From Rothia sp035916755 (GTDB taxonomy: Bacteria; Actinomycetota; Actinomycetes; Actinomycetales; Micrococcaceae): 64,000 nucleotides of DNA. The notes under the pieces were generated by a model, which saw nothing but the letters and a program-made list of their open reading frames with translations, was not told where the DNA came from and ran no database searches. A program made the position numbers and the translations under genes. Positions 26,545 to 35,456 of this stretch are shown here, piece after piece (positions within the stretch are counted from its first letter, which is position 1; every line of letters begins with the position of its first letter). The stretch lies in contig NZ_JAYWIX010000002.1 of NCBI RefSeq assembly GCF_035916755.1, forward strand, positions 248,001-312,000, given 5' to 3'.

Positions 26545-28659
26545 GTGGCACTAGACGTGCTTACCGACCTGAATAAGGTCCGCAACATCGGTATTATGGC
26601 GCACATCGACGCCGGTAAGACCACCACCACCGAACGCATCCTCTTCTACACCGGTATCAACCACAAGATCGGTGAGACCCACGACGGTGCTTCAACCATG
26701 GACTGGATGGCTCAGGAACAGGAACGCGGTATCACCATTACCTCCGCGGCAACCACCTGCTTCTGGAAGAACAACCAGATCAACATCATCGACACCCCCG
26801 GCCACGTTGACTTCACCGTTGAAGTTGAGCGTTCACTGCGCGTCCTCGACGGCGCTGTTGCAGTGTTCGACGGCAAGGAAGGCGTTGAGCCCCAGTCTGA
26901 AACCGTTTGGCGCCAGGCTGACAAGTACGAAGTTCCCCGTATCTGCTTCGTCAACAAGATGGACAAGCTGGGTGCAGACTTCTACTTCACCGTAGACACC
27001 ATCGTCAAGCGTCTCGGCGCTAAGCCCCTCGTTATGCAGCTGCCCATCGGCGCTGAAAACGACTTCATCGGCGTCGTTGACCTGCTCACCATGCAGGCCT
27101 ACGTCTGGCCCGGCGATGCCAAGGGTGACGTTACCATGGGTGCTTCCTACGAAATCCAGGAAATCCCCGCTGACCTGCAGGAAAAGGCAGAGCAGTACCG
27201 TGCCGAGCTCGTTGAAAACGTTGCTGAAGCTTCCGAAGAACTCATGGAAAAGTACCTCGAAGAGGGCGAACTGACCATCGAGGAAATTAAGGCAGGCGTC
27301 CGCGCCCTGACCGTTGCTAACGAAGCCTACCCCGTCTTCTGTGGCTCAGCATTCAAGAACCGTGGCGTACAGCCCATGCTCGACGCAGTTCTCGACTACC
27401 TGCCCTCACCGCTGGACGTCCCCGCGATGATCGGCCACCTGCCCTCAGACGAAGAGGTCGAAGTAACCCGCAACCCCTCAGCTGACGAGCCCTTCGCAGC
27501 TCTGGCCTTCAAGGTTGCAGCTCACCCCTTCTACGGCCAGCTGACCTACATCCGCGTTTACTCCGGTAAGGCAGAACAGGGCCAGCAGGTTCTGAACGCC
27601 ACCAAGGGTAAGAAGGAACGTATCGGCAAGCTCTTCCAGATGCACTCCAACAAGGAGAACCCTGTTGAAGAGATCCAGGCAGGTCACATCTACGCAGCAA
27701 TCGGTCTGAAGGACACCACCACCGGTGACACCCTCTGCGACGTTGCTAACCCCGTAGTTCTGGAATCCATGACCTTCCCCGCTCCCGTGATCTTCGTGGC
27801 TATCGAGCCCAAGACCAAGGGTGACCAGGAGAAGATGTCAACCGCTATCCAGAAGCTGTCTGCTGAAGACCCCACCTTCACCGTTTCACTCAACGAAGAA
27901 ACCGGCCAGACCGAAATCGGCGGCATGGGCGAGCTCCACCTCGACATCATCGTTGACCGTATGAAGCGCGAATTCAAGGTTGAGGCTAACGTTGGTAAGC
28001 CCCAGGTTGCTTACCGCGAAACCATCACCAAGAAGGTCGAGAAGGTCGACTACACCCACAAGAAGCAGACCGGTGGTTCCGGTCAGTTCGCGAAGGTTCA
28101 GGTCTCCTTCGAACCCATCGCCCTCGATGCTGAAGAGCTCTACGAGTTCGACAACGTCGTTACCGGTGGTCGTGTTCCCCGCGAATACATCCCCTCCGTT
28201 GACGCCGGTATCCAGGACGCAATGCAGCTCGGTATCCTCGCTGGCTACCCCGTTGTTGGTGTCAAGGCAACCCTGATCGACGGTGCTTACCACGATGTTG
28301 ACTCGTCAGAAATGGCGTTCAAGATTGCTGGCTCAATGGTATTCAAGGAAGGTGCCCGCCGCGCCGCTCCCGTCCTGCTGGAGCCCCTGATGGCTGTTGA
28401 AGTACGTACCCCCGAGGACTACATGGGCGACGTTATCGGCGACCTGAACTCACGTCGTGGTCAGATCCAGTCCATGGAAGATGCAGCAGGCGTCAAGATC
28501 GTTCACGCTCTTGTTCCGCTGTCAGAAATGTTCGGTTACATCGGTGACCTCCGTTCAAAGACCCAGGGTCGTGCAGTCTTCTCCATGGAGTTCGACAGCT
28601 ACGCCGAGGTTCCCAAGAACGTTGCTGATGAAATCATTCAGAAGAGCCGCGGCGAGTAA
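26545..28659 (+). CDS. fusA: Elongation factor G
   Basis: GTPase that drives ribosomal translocation; 704 residues, GTG start after AAGGGAGAAC. G1 motif AHIDAGKTTTTERIL, G3 DTPGHVDF and G4 NKMDKLGAD are intact, and domains II to V continue to the normal C-terminus. The two-codon spacing and the Micrococcaceae-like codon bias match rpsL, rpsG and tuf, as expected for a highly expressed gene. Confidence 0.98.
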   Translation: MALDVLTDLNKVRNIGIMAHIDAGKTTTTERILFYTGINHKIGETHDGASTMDWMAQEQERGITITSAATTCFWKNNQINIIDTPGHVDFTVEVERSLRVLDGAVAVFDGKEGVEPQSETVWRQADKYEVPRICFVNKMDKLGADFYFTVDTIVKRLGAKPLVMQLPIGAENDFIGVVDLLTMQAYVWPGDAKGDVTMGASYEIQEIPADLQEKAEQYRAELVENVAEASEELMEKYLEEGELTIEEIKAGVRALTVANEAYPVFCGSAFKNRGVQPMLDAVLDYLPSPLDVPAMIGHLPSDEEVEVTRNPSADEPFAALAFKVAAHPFYGQLTYIRVYSGKAEQGQQVLNATKGKKERIGKLFQMHSNKENPVEEIQAGHIYAAIGLKDTTTGDTLCDVANPVVLESMTFPAPVIFVAIEPKTKGDQEKMSTAIQKLSAEDPTFTVSLNEETGQTEIGGMGELHLDIIVDRMKREFKVEANVGKPQVAYRETITKKVEKVDYTHKKQTGGSGQFAKVQVSFEPIALDAEELYEFDNVVTGGRVPREYIPSVDAGIQDAMQLGILAGYPVVGVKATLIDGAYHDVDSSEMAFKIAGSMVFKEGARRAAPVLLEPLMAVEVRTPEDYMGDVIGDLNSRRGQIQSMEDAAGVKIVHALVPLSEMFGYIGDLRSKTQGRAVFSMEFDSYAEVPKNVADEIIQKSRGE

Positions 28660-28669
28660 TACTTGCCCG

Positions 28670-28704
28670 GGTGTGGCTCACCCCCGTGTGAGCCGCACCG
28701 CTTT
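28670..28704 (+). terminator. Terminator-like hairpin between fusA and tuf
   Basis: GGTGTGGCTCAC (28670-28681) pairs with GTGAGCCGCACC (28688-28699) with one G-T pair, followed by GCTTTT. Two small hairpins follow in the tuf leader: AACCCG/CGGGTT at 28725-28740 and CCGCC/GGCGG near 28780. tuf therefore probably has its own promoter in this 195-base gap. Confidence 0.65.
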
Positions 28705-28854
28705 TCAAAAAAACCTAGTAAATGAACCCGCATTCGGGTTTCGCCCCACCGGCCTTATCCGCTATTGTGGTAGCTAGACCGCCTTTTACGGCGGAGTGCG
28801 CCGGTGTGAAACCCGAGTGCAGGTTCTCAAATCTTCTCTATAGGAGGAATACTC

Positions 28855-30045
28855 TTGGCTAAGGCTAAGTTCGAGCGCTCCAAGCCTCACGTAAACGTCG
28901 GTACCATCGGTCACGTTGACCACGGTAAGACCACCCTGACCGCTGCAATCTCCAAGGTTCTGGCTGACAAGTTCCCCGACCTGAACGAGCAGCGCGACTT
29001 CGGTATGATCGACTCCGCTCCTGAAGAGCGCCAGCGCGGTATTACCATCAACATTGCTCACATCGAGTACCAGACCGAGAAGCGTCACTACGCACACGTT
29101 GACGCCCCCGGTCACGCTGACTACGTCAAGAACATGATCACCGGTGCTGCTCAGATGGACGGCGCAATCCTCGTTGTTGCTGCCACCGACGGCCCCATGG
29201 CTCAGACCCGCGAGCACGTTCTGCTGGCTCGCCAGGTTGGCGTTCCCACCCTGCTCGTTGCTCTGAACAAGTCAGACATGGTTGAGGACGAGGAACTGCT
29301 CGACCTCGTTGAAATGGAAGTTCGCGAACTGCTCTCCTCACAGGAGTTCGACGGTGACAACGCTCCCGTTGTTCGCGTTTCCGCTCTGAAGGCTCTCGAA
29401 GGCGATCCTGAGTGGGTTGCTAAGGTTGAAGAGCTCATGGACGAGGTTGACAACTACATTCCCGACCCCGTTCGTGAGAAGGACAAGCCCTTCCTCATGC
29501 CCATCGAAGACGTCTTCACCATCACCGGTCGCGGTACCGTTGTTACTGGTCGCGCCGAGCGCGGTACCCTGAAGATCAACTCCGAAGTTGAGATCGTTGG
29601 TATCCGCCCCATCCAGAAGACCACCGTTACCGGTATCGAGATGTTCCACAAGCAGCTCGACGAAGCATGGGCAGGCGAGAACTGTGGTCTGCTGCTTCGC
29701 GGTCTGAAGCGCGACGACGTAGAGCGTGGTCAGGTTGTTGTTGAGCCCGGCTCAATCACCCCCCACACCCAGTTCGAGGCTAACGTCTACATCCTCTCCA
29801 AGGATGAAGGCGGCCGCCACAACCCCTTCTACTCGAACTACCGCCCCCAGTTCTACTTCCGCACCACCGACGTTACCGGTGTTATCACCCTTCCCGAGGG
29901 CACCGAAATGGTTATGCCCGGCGACAACACTGAGATGACCGTTGAGCTCATCCAGGAAATCGCAATGGAAGAGGGCCTCGGCTTCGCAATCCGCGAAGGT
30001 GGCCGCACCGTTGGTTCAGGTCGCGTTACCAAGATCATCAAGTAA
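28855..30045 (+). CDS. tuf: Elongation factor Tu
   Basis: Delivers aminoacyl-tRNA to the ribosome; 396 residues. The start is the TTG at 28855 with an excellent AGGAGGAATA ribosome site, giving M-AKAKFERSKPHVNVG. GTPase motifs GHVDHGKTT, DAPGHADY and NKSDM are intact, and the C-terminal barrel ends GSGRVTKIIK as usual. No elfamycin-resistance substitution was obvious, but I did not check every site. Confidence 0.98.
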   Translation: MAKAKFERSKPHVNVGTIGHVDHGKTTLTAAISKVLADKFPDLNEQRDFGMIDSAPEERQRGITINIAHIEYQTEKRHYAHVDAPGHADYVKNMITGAAQMDGAILVVAATDGPMAQTREHVLLARQVGVPTLLVALNKSDMVEDEELLDLVEMEVRELLSSQEFDGDNAPVVRVSALKALEGDPEWVAKVEELMDEVDNYIPDPVREKDKPFLMPIEDVFTITGRGTVVTGRAERGTLKINSEVEIVGIRPIQKTTVTGIEMFHKQLDEAWAGENCGLLLRGLKRDDVERGQVVVEPGSITPHTQFEANVYILSKDEGGRHNPFYSNYRPQFYFRTTDVTGVITLPEGTEMVMPGDNTEMTVELIQEIAMEEGLGFAIREGGRTVGSGRVTKIIK

Positions 30046-30102
30046 GTTTCTTACTTCCCGATCTGAACTCCTGCTAGCGCCCAGCTAGTGGAGGGCGATA
30101 GA

Positions 30103-30145
30103 GGGCTGGCCCCCGCAGAGCAATCTGCGGGGGCCAGCCCCTTTT
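30103..30145 (+). terminator. Strong terminator after tuf
   Basis: A perfect 16-base stem, GGGCTGGCCCCCGCAG (30103-30118) with 30125-30140, has a six-base loop and is followed by CTTTTT. It ends the str operon. Confidence 0.93.
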
Positions 30146-30179
30146 TGTTTCTTGATGAGCCCCCTGATGAGCAGCGTGT

Positions 30180-30645
30180 CTATTGATGCTTAGCCCAGGG
30201 GATAAGCGGGGTCTCACGATTACCCTGGCTTTGAGGCTGGACGTGGTTCTGAGGCTGGCTCTGGACTTGAGGCTGTATTGCAGCTTCTGCTGCCCGAGCA
30301 AGGAGCCGTCCCAGGATAGTAATTACTAGAATATTTGCCGTAATCCAAATGAAAACAGCGACGTTGCTGAGGCTAGTGCCCCCCCACAGCAGGGGGGGGG
30401 GGGGCAGTAAGGACGCCAGCCGCAGCTTGGGAACCCAACGAAAGGTACCCAGCCCCGCTGTATAGAAGAGTGTGGAAAGAGCAGACAGTAAAAAGGCCTG
30501 TTGCGGCGCTGTGGCTAGAGAGGTGGTCAGCAGCCCGGCAGCACTGATAATTAGAAGACTGCCTAGGTATAGACCGATATTGAGCAGGATATTCTCAGTA
30601 GAGCGTCGGTGAGGTAGGGGGTCGGAAATCTGGGTGTGTGCTCAT
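30180..30645 (-). pseudogene. Frameshifted small membrane-protein gene, possibly phase-variable
   Basis: An unrecognised gene on the minus strand facing tuf. ATG at 30645 has AGGA eight bases upstream but stops after 16 codons (TGA at 30597-30595). The next frame is open from just after the ATG to TAG at 30182-30180 (153 codons). It encodes a clearly hydrophobic protein with three likely membrane segments (around NILLNIGLYLG, FLLSALSTLFYTAG and VAVFIWITANILVITILG) and a Gln/Pro-rich tail. That frame has no ATG, GTG or TTG, so it cannot start alone. Adding two bases in the short CA repeat right after the ATG (bases 30634-30640 on the plus strand read GTGTGTG) joins the frames into MSTHTQISDPLPHRRS and onward. 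The gene also contains a 13-base C run. It may be a decaying gene, a sequencing error, or an OFF state of a phase-variable gene. Confidence 0.7.
30392..30404. repeat. Homopolymer of 13 G inside the membrane-protein frame
   Basis: Thirteen G on the plus strand (13 C in the minus-strand gene), 6 bases from a run of seven C (30379-30385). In the gene it reads Leu-Pro-Pro-Pro-Pro-Leu. At 13 bases the downstream membrane frame is kept; losing or gaining one base would replace the last helix with a short out-of-frame tail. Confidence 0.85.
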
Positions 30646-30659
30646 AGTTTTATCCTAGT

Positions 30660-31136
30660 GAGGGCGCGCACTATTGCTCGGTATATGACAGGCTTCTTCC
30701 CTCTTCTATGCAGTGCGCGGACGCCTGTGATTGAGTAGAAGAGGAAAGGAAATGCGGGCTGAATGTGGGACTGGGCACTTCATACAGAAAAACCTTGCGG
30801 GGAAGTCTGGACTCTGGCAAGATAGATAACGTTGTTCAAGCGCTTACCACATGAAAGTAGCTCTGATTCCTTCTCGAATCGGGTGAAGGTAAGCCCAAAT
30901 ATGACCCAATCGATCAGTTCGAGGGAAAAGTGCGCTCCTTTTTGCCCTGGCAAAAAAGCGACACGCCCGAGTTCGGGGGTCGGTGCCTCGGTAGGGTGAG
31001 GAACCCGGCAGATGTCGGATTCAGCCTACGCAGAGGTGGCGCGAAAGAGACGAAGAATCATCTCTTTACCTCAAGCGCCAGATAAAGGAGCAACCGCTCC
31101 GTTACAGGGAAGTAGACAAGAAAGAGAGTCCGACAG
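30660..31136 (+). other. S10 operon leader and promoter region
   Basis: A 477-base stretch without a convincing gene. A stem-loop at 30933-30960 (CTTTTTGCC with GGCAAAAAAG, extended by CGC/GCG) resembles a leader hairpin; the S10 leader is autoregulated by L4 in E. coli but the mechanism varies. The sequence CAAGATAGATAACG near 30818 could hold a -10 element, without a good -35. A 25-codon reading frame at 30752-30829 follows a good AGGAAAGGAA site but has no other support. Confidence 0.4.
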
Positions 31137-31445
31137 ATGGCGGGACAGAAAATCCGCATCCGTCTGAAGTCATACGACCACGAGGTCATTGATTCTTCAG
31201 CTCGGAAAATCGTTGAGACAGTTACGCGTGCAGGCGCGACGGTAGTAGGCCCCGTGCCGCTGCCCACCGAAAAGAACGTTTACTGTGTTATCCGTTCGCC
31301 TCACAAGTACAAGGACAGCCGCGAGCACTTCGAAATGCGCACGCACAAGCGTCTGATCGACGTCGTTGATCCGACCCCCAAGGCTGTTGATGCCCTCATG
31401 CGTCTTGACCTTCCGGCAGACGTAAACATCGAAATCAAGCTGTAG
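31137..31445 (+). CDS. rpsJ: 30S ribosomal protein S10
   Basis: Small-subunit head protein, also the NusE antitermination factor; 102 residues, beginning MAGQKIRIRLKSYDHEVID. First gene of the S10 operon. rplC follows after 14 bases. Confidence 0.98.
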   Translation: MAGQKIRIRLKSYDHEVIDSSARKIVETVTRAGATVVGPVPLPTEKNVYCVIRSPHKYKDSREHFEMRTHKRLIDVVDPTPKAVDALMRLDLPADVNIEIKL

Positions 31446-31459
31446 AGGATCGCATCTAA

Positions 31460-32116
31460 ATGACTAACAAGTTCGAGCGCCAGGTTAAGGGCCTGCTGGG
31501 CACCAAGCTTGGCATGACCCAGGTCTGGGACGAAAACGGCAAGTTCGTGCCCGTTACTGTCGTCAAGGCCGATTCCAACGTTATTACCCAGCTGCGCAAC
31601 ACTGAGACCGATGGCTACGAAGCTATCCAGATCGGTTTCGGTGCAATCGAAGCTCGCAAGGTAACCAAGCCCCTCGCTGGTCACTTCGAGAAGGCAGGCG
31701 TAACTCCTCGCCGTCACCTCGTTGAACTGCGTACCTCAGACGCCGCTGAATACTCACTCGGTCAGGAACTGACCGTTGAGCTCTTCGAAGCAGGCCAGAA
31801 GGTCGACGTAGTTGGCAAGACCAAGGGTAAGGGCTTCGCCGGTGTTATGAAGCGTCACGGCTTCGCAGGTGTAGGTGCATCACACGGTGCTCACAAGAAC
31901 CACCGTAAGCCCGGCTCAATCGGTGGCGCATCATACCCCGCACGCGTTTTCAAGGGTATGCGCATGGCAGGCCGTATGGGCGCTGCACGCCACACCACCA
32001 TGAACCTCACTATTCAGGGTGTAGACGCCGAAAACAACGTTCTTCTGATCAAGGGTGCTATCCCCGGTCCTAAGGGCGGCGTTGTTCTGGTTCGCACCGC
32101 TGTGAAGGGAGCCTAA
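31460..32116 (+). CDS. rplC: 50S ribosomal protein L3
   Basis: Early-assembly protein near the peptidyl-transferase centre; 218 residues. The family signature around GFAGVMKRHGFAG and the loop with GHKNHRKPGSIG are present. It is within the S10 operon, six bases before rplD. Confidence 0.98.
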   Translation: MTNKFERQVKGLLGTKLGMTQVWDENGKFVPVTVVKADSNVITQLRNTETDGYEAIQIGFGAIEARKVTKPLAGHFEKAGVTPRRHLVELRTSDAAEYSLGQELTVELFEAGQKVDVVGKTKGKGFAGVMKRHGFAGVGASHGAHKNHRKPGSIGGASYPARVFKGMRMAGRMGAARHTTMNLTIQGVDAENNVLLIKGAIPGPKGGVVLVRTAVKGA

Positions 32117-32122
32117 CAAACC

Positions 32123-32746
32123 ATGGCTGTCAAGACCGTAAAGGTAGACCTGCCCGCTGACATCTTCGACGCTCAGGCCTCTATTCCCCTGCTTCACCAG
32201 GTAGTAGTAGCCCAGCTCGCAGCAGCACGCCAGGGTACCCACAAGACCAAGAACCGCGGCGAAGTTTCCGGCGCAGGTCGCAAGCCTTTCAAGCAGAAGG
32301 GCACCGGCCGCGCACGTCAGGGCTCAATCCGTGCGCCCCACATGACCGGTGGTGGCATCGTACACGGCCCGACCCCGCGTAGCTACGCACAGCGTACCCC
32401 CAAGAAGATGATTGCAGCTGCACTGCGCGGCGCTCTCTCAGATCGCGCTCGTCACGACCGCGTTCACGTTGTCGAAACCCTGGTAGAAGGCACCAAGCCC
32501 TCCACCAAGGCAGCTAAGGCAGCAATCGCAGAGATCACCAGCCGCAAGAACGCACTGGTTGTCATCGACCGCAAGGACAACCTGGTAGCACTGTCAGCAC
32601 GCAACCTTGAGAACGTTCACGTTATCTACGCAGATCAGCTGAACACCTACGATGTTCTGATCTCAGACGACGTCATCTTCACCAAGGATGCCTACGACGT
32701 ATTCGTCGCAGTTGCTTCCAAGGCTAAGAAAGAGGCTGCTAAGTAA
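32123..32746 (+). CDS. rplD: 50S ribosomal protein L4
   Basis: Exit-tunnel protein, 207 residues. The tunnel-loop residues RKPFKQKGTGRARQGS are intact, so no macrolide-resistance change is evident there. It overlaps rplW by one base (TAATG). Confidence 0.98.
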   Translation: MAVKTVKVDLPADIFDAQASIPLLHQVVVAQLAAARQGTHKTKNRGEVSGAGRKPFKQKGTGRARQGSIRAPHMTGGGIVHGPTPRSYAQRTPKKMIAAALRGALSDRARHDRVHVVETLVEGTKPSTKAAKAAIAEITSRKNALVVIDRKDNLVALSARNLENVHVIYADQLNTYDVLISDDVIFTKDAYDVFVAVASKAKKEAAK

Positions 32747-33057
32747 TGTCTGTTACCACCTCAACTTTCAAGGATCCCCGCGACGTGATTATCGCTCCCG
32801 TCGTGTCGGAAAAGAGCTACGGTCAGCTCGACGAAGGTAAGTACACCTTCCTCGTAGACCCCCGCTCCAACAAGCTGGAAATCAAGCAGGCCATCGAGAC
32901 CATCTTCGATGTCAAGGTTGCTTCCATCAACACCGCTAACCGTCAGGGCAAGCGCAAGCGCACCCGTTTCGGTTGGGGTGCTCGTAAGAACACCAAGCGT
33001 GCGATTGTAACCCTCAAGGAAGGTTCAATCGACCTCTTCGGCGGTCCGGCTGCATAA
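32746..33057 (+). CDS. rplW: 50S ribosomal protein L23
   Basis: Protein at the tunnel exit that docks trigger factor and SRP; 103 residues, with PVVSEKSYGQ near the N-terminus and the RRKRTRFG-type basic segment. Its ATG overlaps the rplD stop. Confidence 0.97.
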   Translation: MSVTTSTFKDPRDVIIAPVVSEKSYGQLDEGKYTFLVDPRSNKLEIKQAIETIFDVKVASINTANRQGKRKRTRFGWGARKNTKRAIVTLKEGSIDLFGGPAA

Positions 33058-33096
33058 GCACCGGAGACCACTTTAGCGAAGGAAAGAAATATCTAA

Positions 33097-33933
33097 ATGG
33101 GTATTCGTAAGCACAAGCCGACGACCCCGGGTCGCCGTGGCTCGAGCGTCTCAGATTTCGCAGAAATCACCCGCTCAACCCCGGAAAAGTCCCTGGTTCG
33201 TCCGCTCCCCAAGAAGGGCGGCCGTAACAACACCGGTCGCATCACTACCCGTCACAAGGGTGGTGGCCACAAGCGCCAGTACCGTCTGATCGACTTCCGT
33301 CGTCACGACAAGGACGGCGTCGACGCACGCGTTGCACACATCGAGTACGATCCCAACCGTACCGCCCGCATCGCTCTGCTCCACTACGTTGATGGCACCA
33401 AGCGTTACATCATCGCTCCCAACAAGCTTGCTCAGGGCGACATCGTAGAGTCAGGCCCCTCTGCCGACATCAAGCCCGGCAACAACCTGCCCCTGCGCAA
33501 CATCCCCGTTGGTACCGTGATCCATGCTGTTGAGCTCCGCCCCGGTGGCGGCGCCAAGATGGGCCGCTCCGCTGGCGCATCTATCCAGCTGGTCGCTAAG
33601 GAAGGCAAGTACGCCCAGCTGCGTCTGCCCTCCGGCGAAATCCGCAACGTGGACGTCCGCTGCCGCGCAACCGTCGGTTCCGTCGGTAACGCTGAGCAGT
33701 CCAACATCAACTGGGGTAAGGCCGGCCGTAACCGCTGGAAGGGCATCCGCCCGACCGTCCGCGGTGTCGTCATGAACCCCGTTGACCACCCCCACGGTGG
33801 TGGTGAAGGTAAGACCTCAGGTGGCCGTCACCCTGTTAACCCCAACGGTAAGCCCGAGGGTCGTACCCGTCGCCCCAACAAGGAAAGCGACAAGCTCATT
33901 GTTCGTCGCCGTCGTACTGGCAAGAAGCGCTAA
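33097..33933 (+). CDS. rplB: 50S ribosomal protein L2
   Basis: Essential for subunit association and peptidyl transfer; 278 residues. The conserved VMNPVDHPHGGGEGK with the functional His is at residues about 224-238. Ribosome site GAAGGAAAG lies upstream of the ATG. Confidence 0.98.
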   Translation: MGIRKHKPTTPGRRGSSVSDFAEITRSTPEKSLVRPLPKKGGRNNTGRITTRHKGGGHKRQYRLIDFRRHDKDGVDARVAHIEYDPNRTARIALLHYVDGTKRYIIAPNKLAQGDIVESGPSADIKPGNNLPLRNIPVGTVIHAVELRPGGGAKMGRSAGASIQLVAKEGKYAQLRLPSGEIRNVDVRCRATVGSVGNAEQSNINWGKAGRNRWKGIRPTVRGVVMNPVDHPHGGGEGKTSGGRHPVNPNGKPEGRTRRPNKESDKLIVRRRRTGKKR

Positions 33934-33945
33934 GGAGCCTGAAAC

Positions 33946-34227
33946 ATGCCTCGTAGTTTGAAGAAGGGCCCTTTCGTTGATCAGCACCTTTTCGTAAAGG
34001 TTGCAGCTCAGAACGAGAAGGGCACCAAGAACGTTATCAAGACTTGGTCCCGCCGCTCGATGATTATCCCCGACATGCTCGGTCACACCATCGCAGTACA
34101 CGACGGACGCAAGCACGTACCCGTGTTCATCACTGAGTCCATGGTTGGTCACAAGCTCGGCGAGTTTGCGCCCACCCGTACTTTCCGTGGCCACGTTAAG
34201 GACGACCGCAAGGGTAAGCGTCGCTAA
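33946..34227 (+). CDS. rpsS: 30S ribosomal protein S19
   Basis: Head protein of the small subunit, 93 residues starting MPRSLKKGPFVDQHL. The ATG has AAGGAGCC upstream. It is followed by a 65-base gap, unusually long within this operon. Confidence 0.98.
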   Translation: MPRSLKKGPFVDQHLFVKVAAQNEKGTKNVIKTWSRRSMIIPDMLGHTIAVHDGRKHVPVFITESMVGHKLGEFAPTRTFRGHVKDDRKGKRR

Positions 34228-34292
34228 GCTACGGTTCACCCCGTACCTTAGAAACGTTTTCCTTTCGGCAATAGACGAAAGAGAGATAGGCA

Positions 34293-34658
34293 ATGGAAGC
34301 CAAGGCAACTGCGTCTTACGTACGCGTTACGCCTATGAAGGCACGCCGCGTCATCAACCTTATCCGTGGTAAGCAGGCGGAAGAGGCTCTGGCGATTCTG
34401 AAGTTCGCTCCTCAGGGCGCTTCAGAACCGGTATACAAGATCGTTGCATCAGCTGTTGCAAACGCTCGCCAGAAGGCTGCCCAGCAGGGCGTCCCCTTCA
34501 AGGAAGAAGAGCTGTTTATCAGCGAAGCATACGCGAACGAAGGTCCCACCATGAAGCGATTCCAGCCTCGTGCCCAGGGCCGTGCGTTCCGCATCAACAA
34601 GCGCACCAGCCACATCACCGTGGTAGTCGCTACCCCGGAGAAGGAGGAGGGCCGCTAA
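34293..34658 (+). CDS. rplV: 50S ribosomal protein L22
   Basis: Tunnel protein with the beta-hairpin GPTMKRFQPRAQGRAFRI near the C-terminus, which looks normal (no insertion). It has 121 residues and is directly adjacent to rpsC (TAA then ATG). Confidence 0.98.
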   Translation: MEAKATASYVRVTPMKARRVINLIRGKQAEEALAILKFAPQGASEPVYKIVASAVANARQKAAQQGVPFKEEELFISEAYANEGPTMKRFQPRAQGRAFRINKRTSHITVVVATPEKEEGR

Positions 34659-35456
34659 ATGGGTCAGAAAATTAACCCCAACGGTTTCCGACTTGGCATC
34701 ACCACCAACCACGTCTCAAAGTGGTTCGCTGACTCCAACAAGGAAGGCGAACGCTACGCAGACTTCGTTCGTGAAGATGTAAAGATCCGTGAACTCCTGT
34801 CCAAGGGCATGGAGCGCGCAGGCATCGCCAAGGTCGAAATCGAGCGTACCCGTGACCGCGTCCGTGTGGACATCCACACCGCACGTCCCGGTATCGTTAT
34901 CGGCCGCCGCGGCACCGAAGCTGACCGCATCCGCGGTGAGCTCGAGAAGCTGACCGGCAAGCAGATTCAGCTGAACATCCTCGAGGTTGCTAACCCCGAT
35001 CTGTCAGCTCAGCTGGTTGCCCAGGGCATCGCAGAACAGCTCGCTTCACGCGTTGCTTTCCGCCGCGCCATGAAGAAGGCAATCCAGTCCGCACAGCGTG
35101 CAGGCGCAAAGGGTATCCGTATCCAGTGCTCCGGCCGTCTGGGTGGCGCTGAAATGTCACGTTCCGAGTTCTACCGCGAAGGCCGTGTGCCCCTGCACAC
35201 CCTGCGCGCGAACATCGACTACGGTTTCTTCGAAGCAAAGACCACCTTCGGCCGCATCGGCGTAAAGGTTTGGATCTACAAGGGTGACCTCACCGACAAC
35301 GAGCTTGCTGCACAGCAGGCCGCTGGTAACCGTCGTGGCAACGGCCGCGGTGGCGACCGTCGTCGCGCAGGTGGCCGTGGTCCCCGCCGTGAACGTCGTT
35401 CCGACAACGCTTCAGCACCCGCTGAGGCTAAGACTGCAGAAAACGGTGAGGCATAA
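34659..35456 (+). CDS. rpsC: 30S ribosomal protein S3
   Basis: mRNA-entry protein of the small subunit; 265 residues. KH-domain GXXG-type loop GRRGTEADRIRGEL and the C-terminal S3 domain are present. A 45-residue Arg/Gly then Ala/Glu-rich extension (from about GNRRGNGRGGD) is common in actinobacteria. Confidence 0.98.
   Translation: MGQKINPNGFRLGITTNHVSKWFADSNKEGERYADFVREDVKIRELLSKGMERAGIAKVEIERTRDRVRVDIHTARPGIVIGRRGTEADRIRGELEKLTGKQIQLNILEVANPDLSAQLVAQGIAEQLASRVAFRRAMKKAIQSAQRAGAKGIRIQCSGRLGGAEMSRSEFYREGRVPLHTLRANIDYGFFEAKTTFGRIGVKVWIYKGDLTDNELAAQQAAGNRRGNGRGGDRRRAGGRGPRRERRSDNASAPAEAKTAENGEA

Noticed and set aside
30074..30301. 75-codon minus-strand frame overlapping the tuf terminator
   Set aside because: It is out of frame with the hydrophobic membrane gene, runs through the terminator stem, and has an unlikely composition.
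30379..30404. C7 and G13 runs as a hairpin-terminator
   Set aside because: They can pair in part, but they lie inside a well-formed membrane-protein frame and have no terminator T run.
30752..30829. A 25-codon reading frame in the S10 leader with a good AGGAAAGGAA site
   Set aside because: No similarity, no clear promoter before it, and short frames with chance ribosome sites are common.
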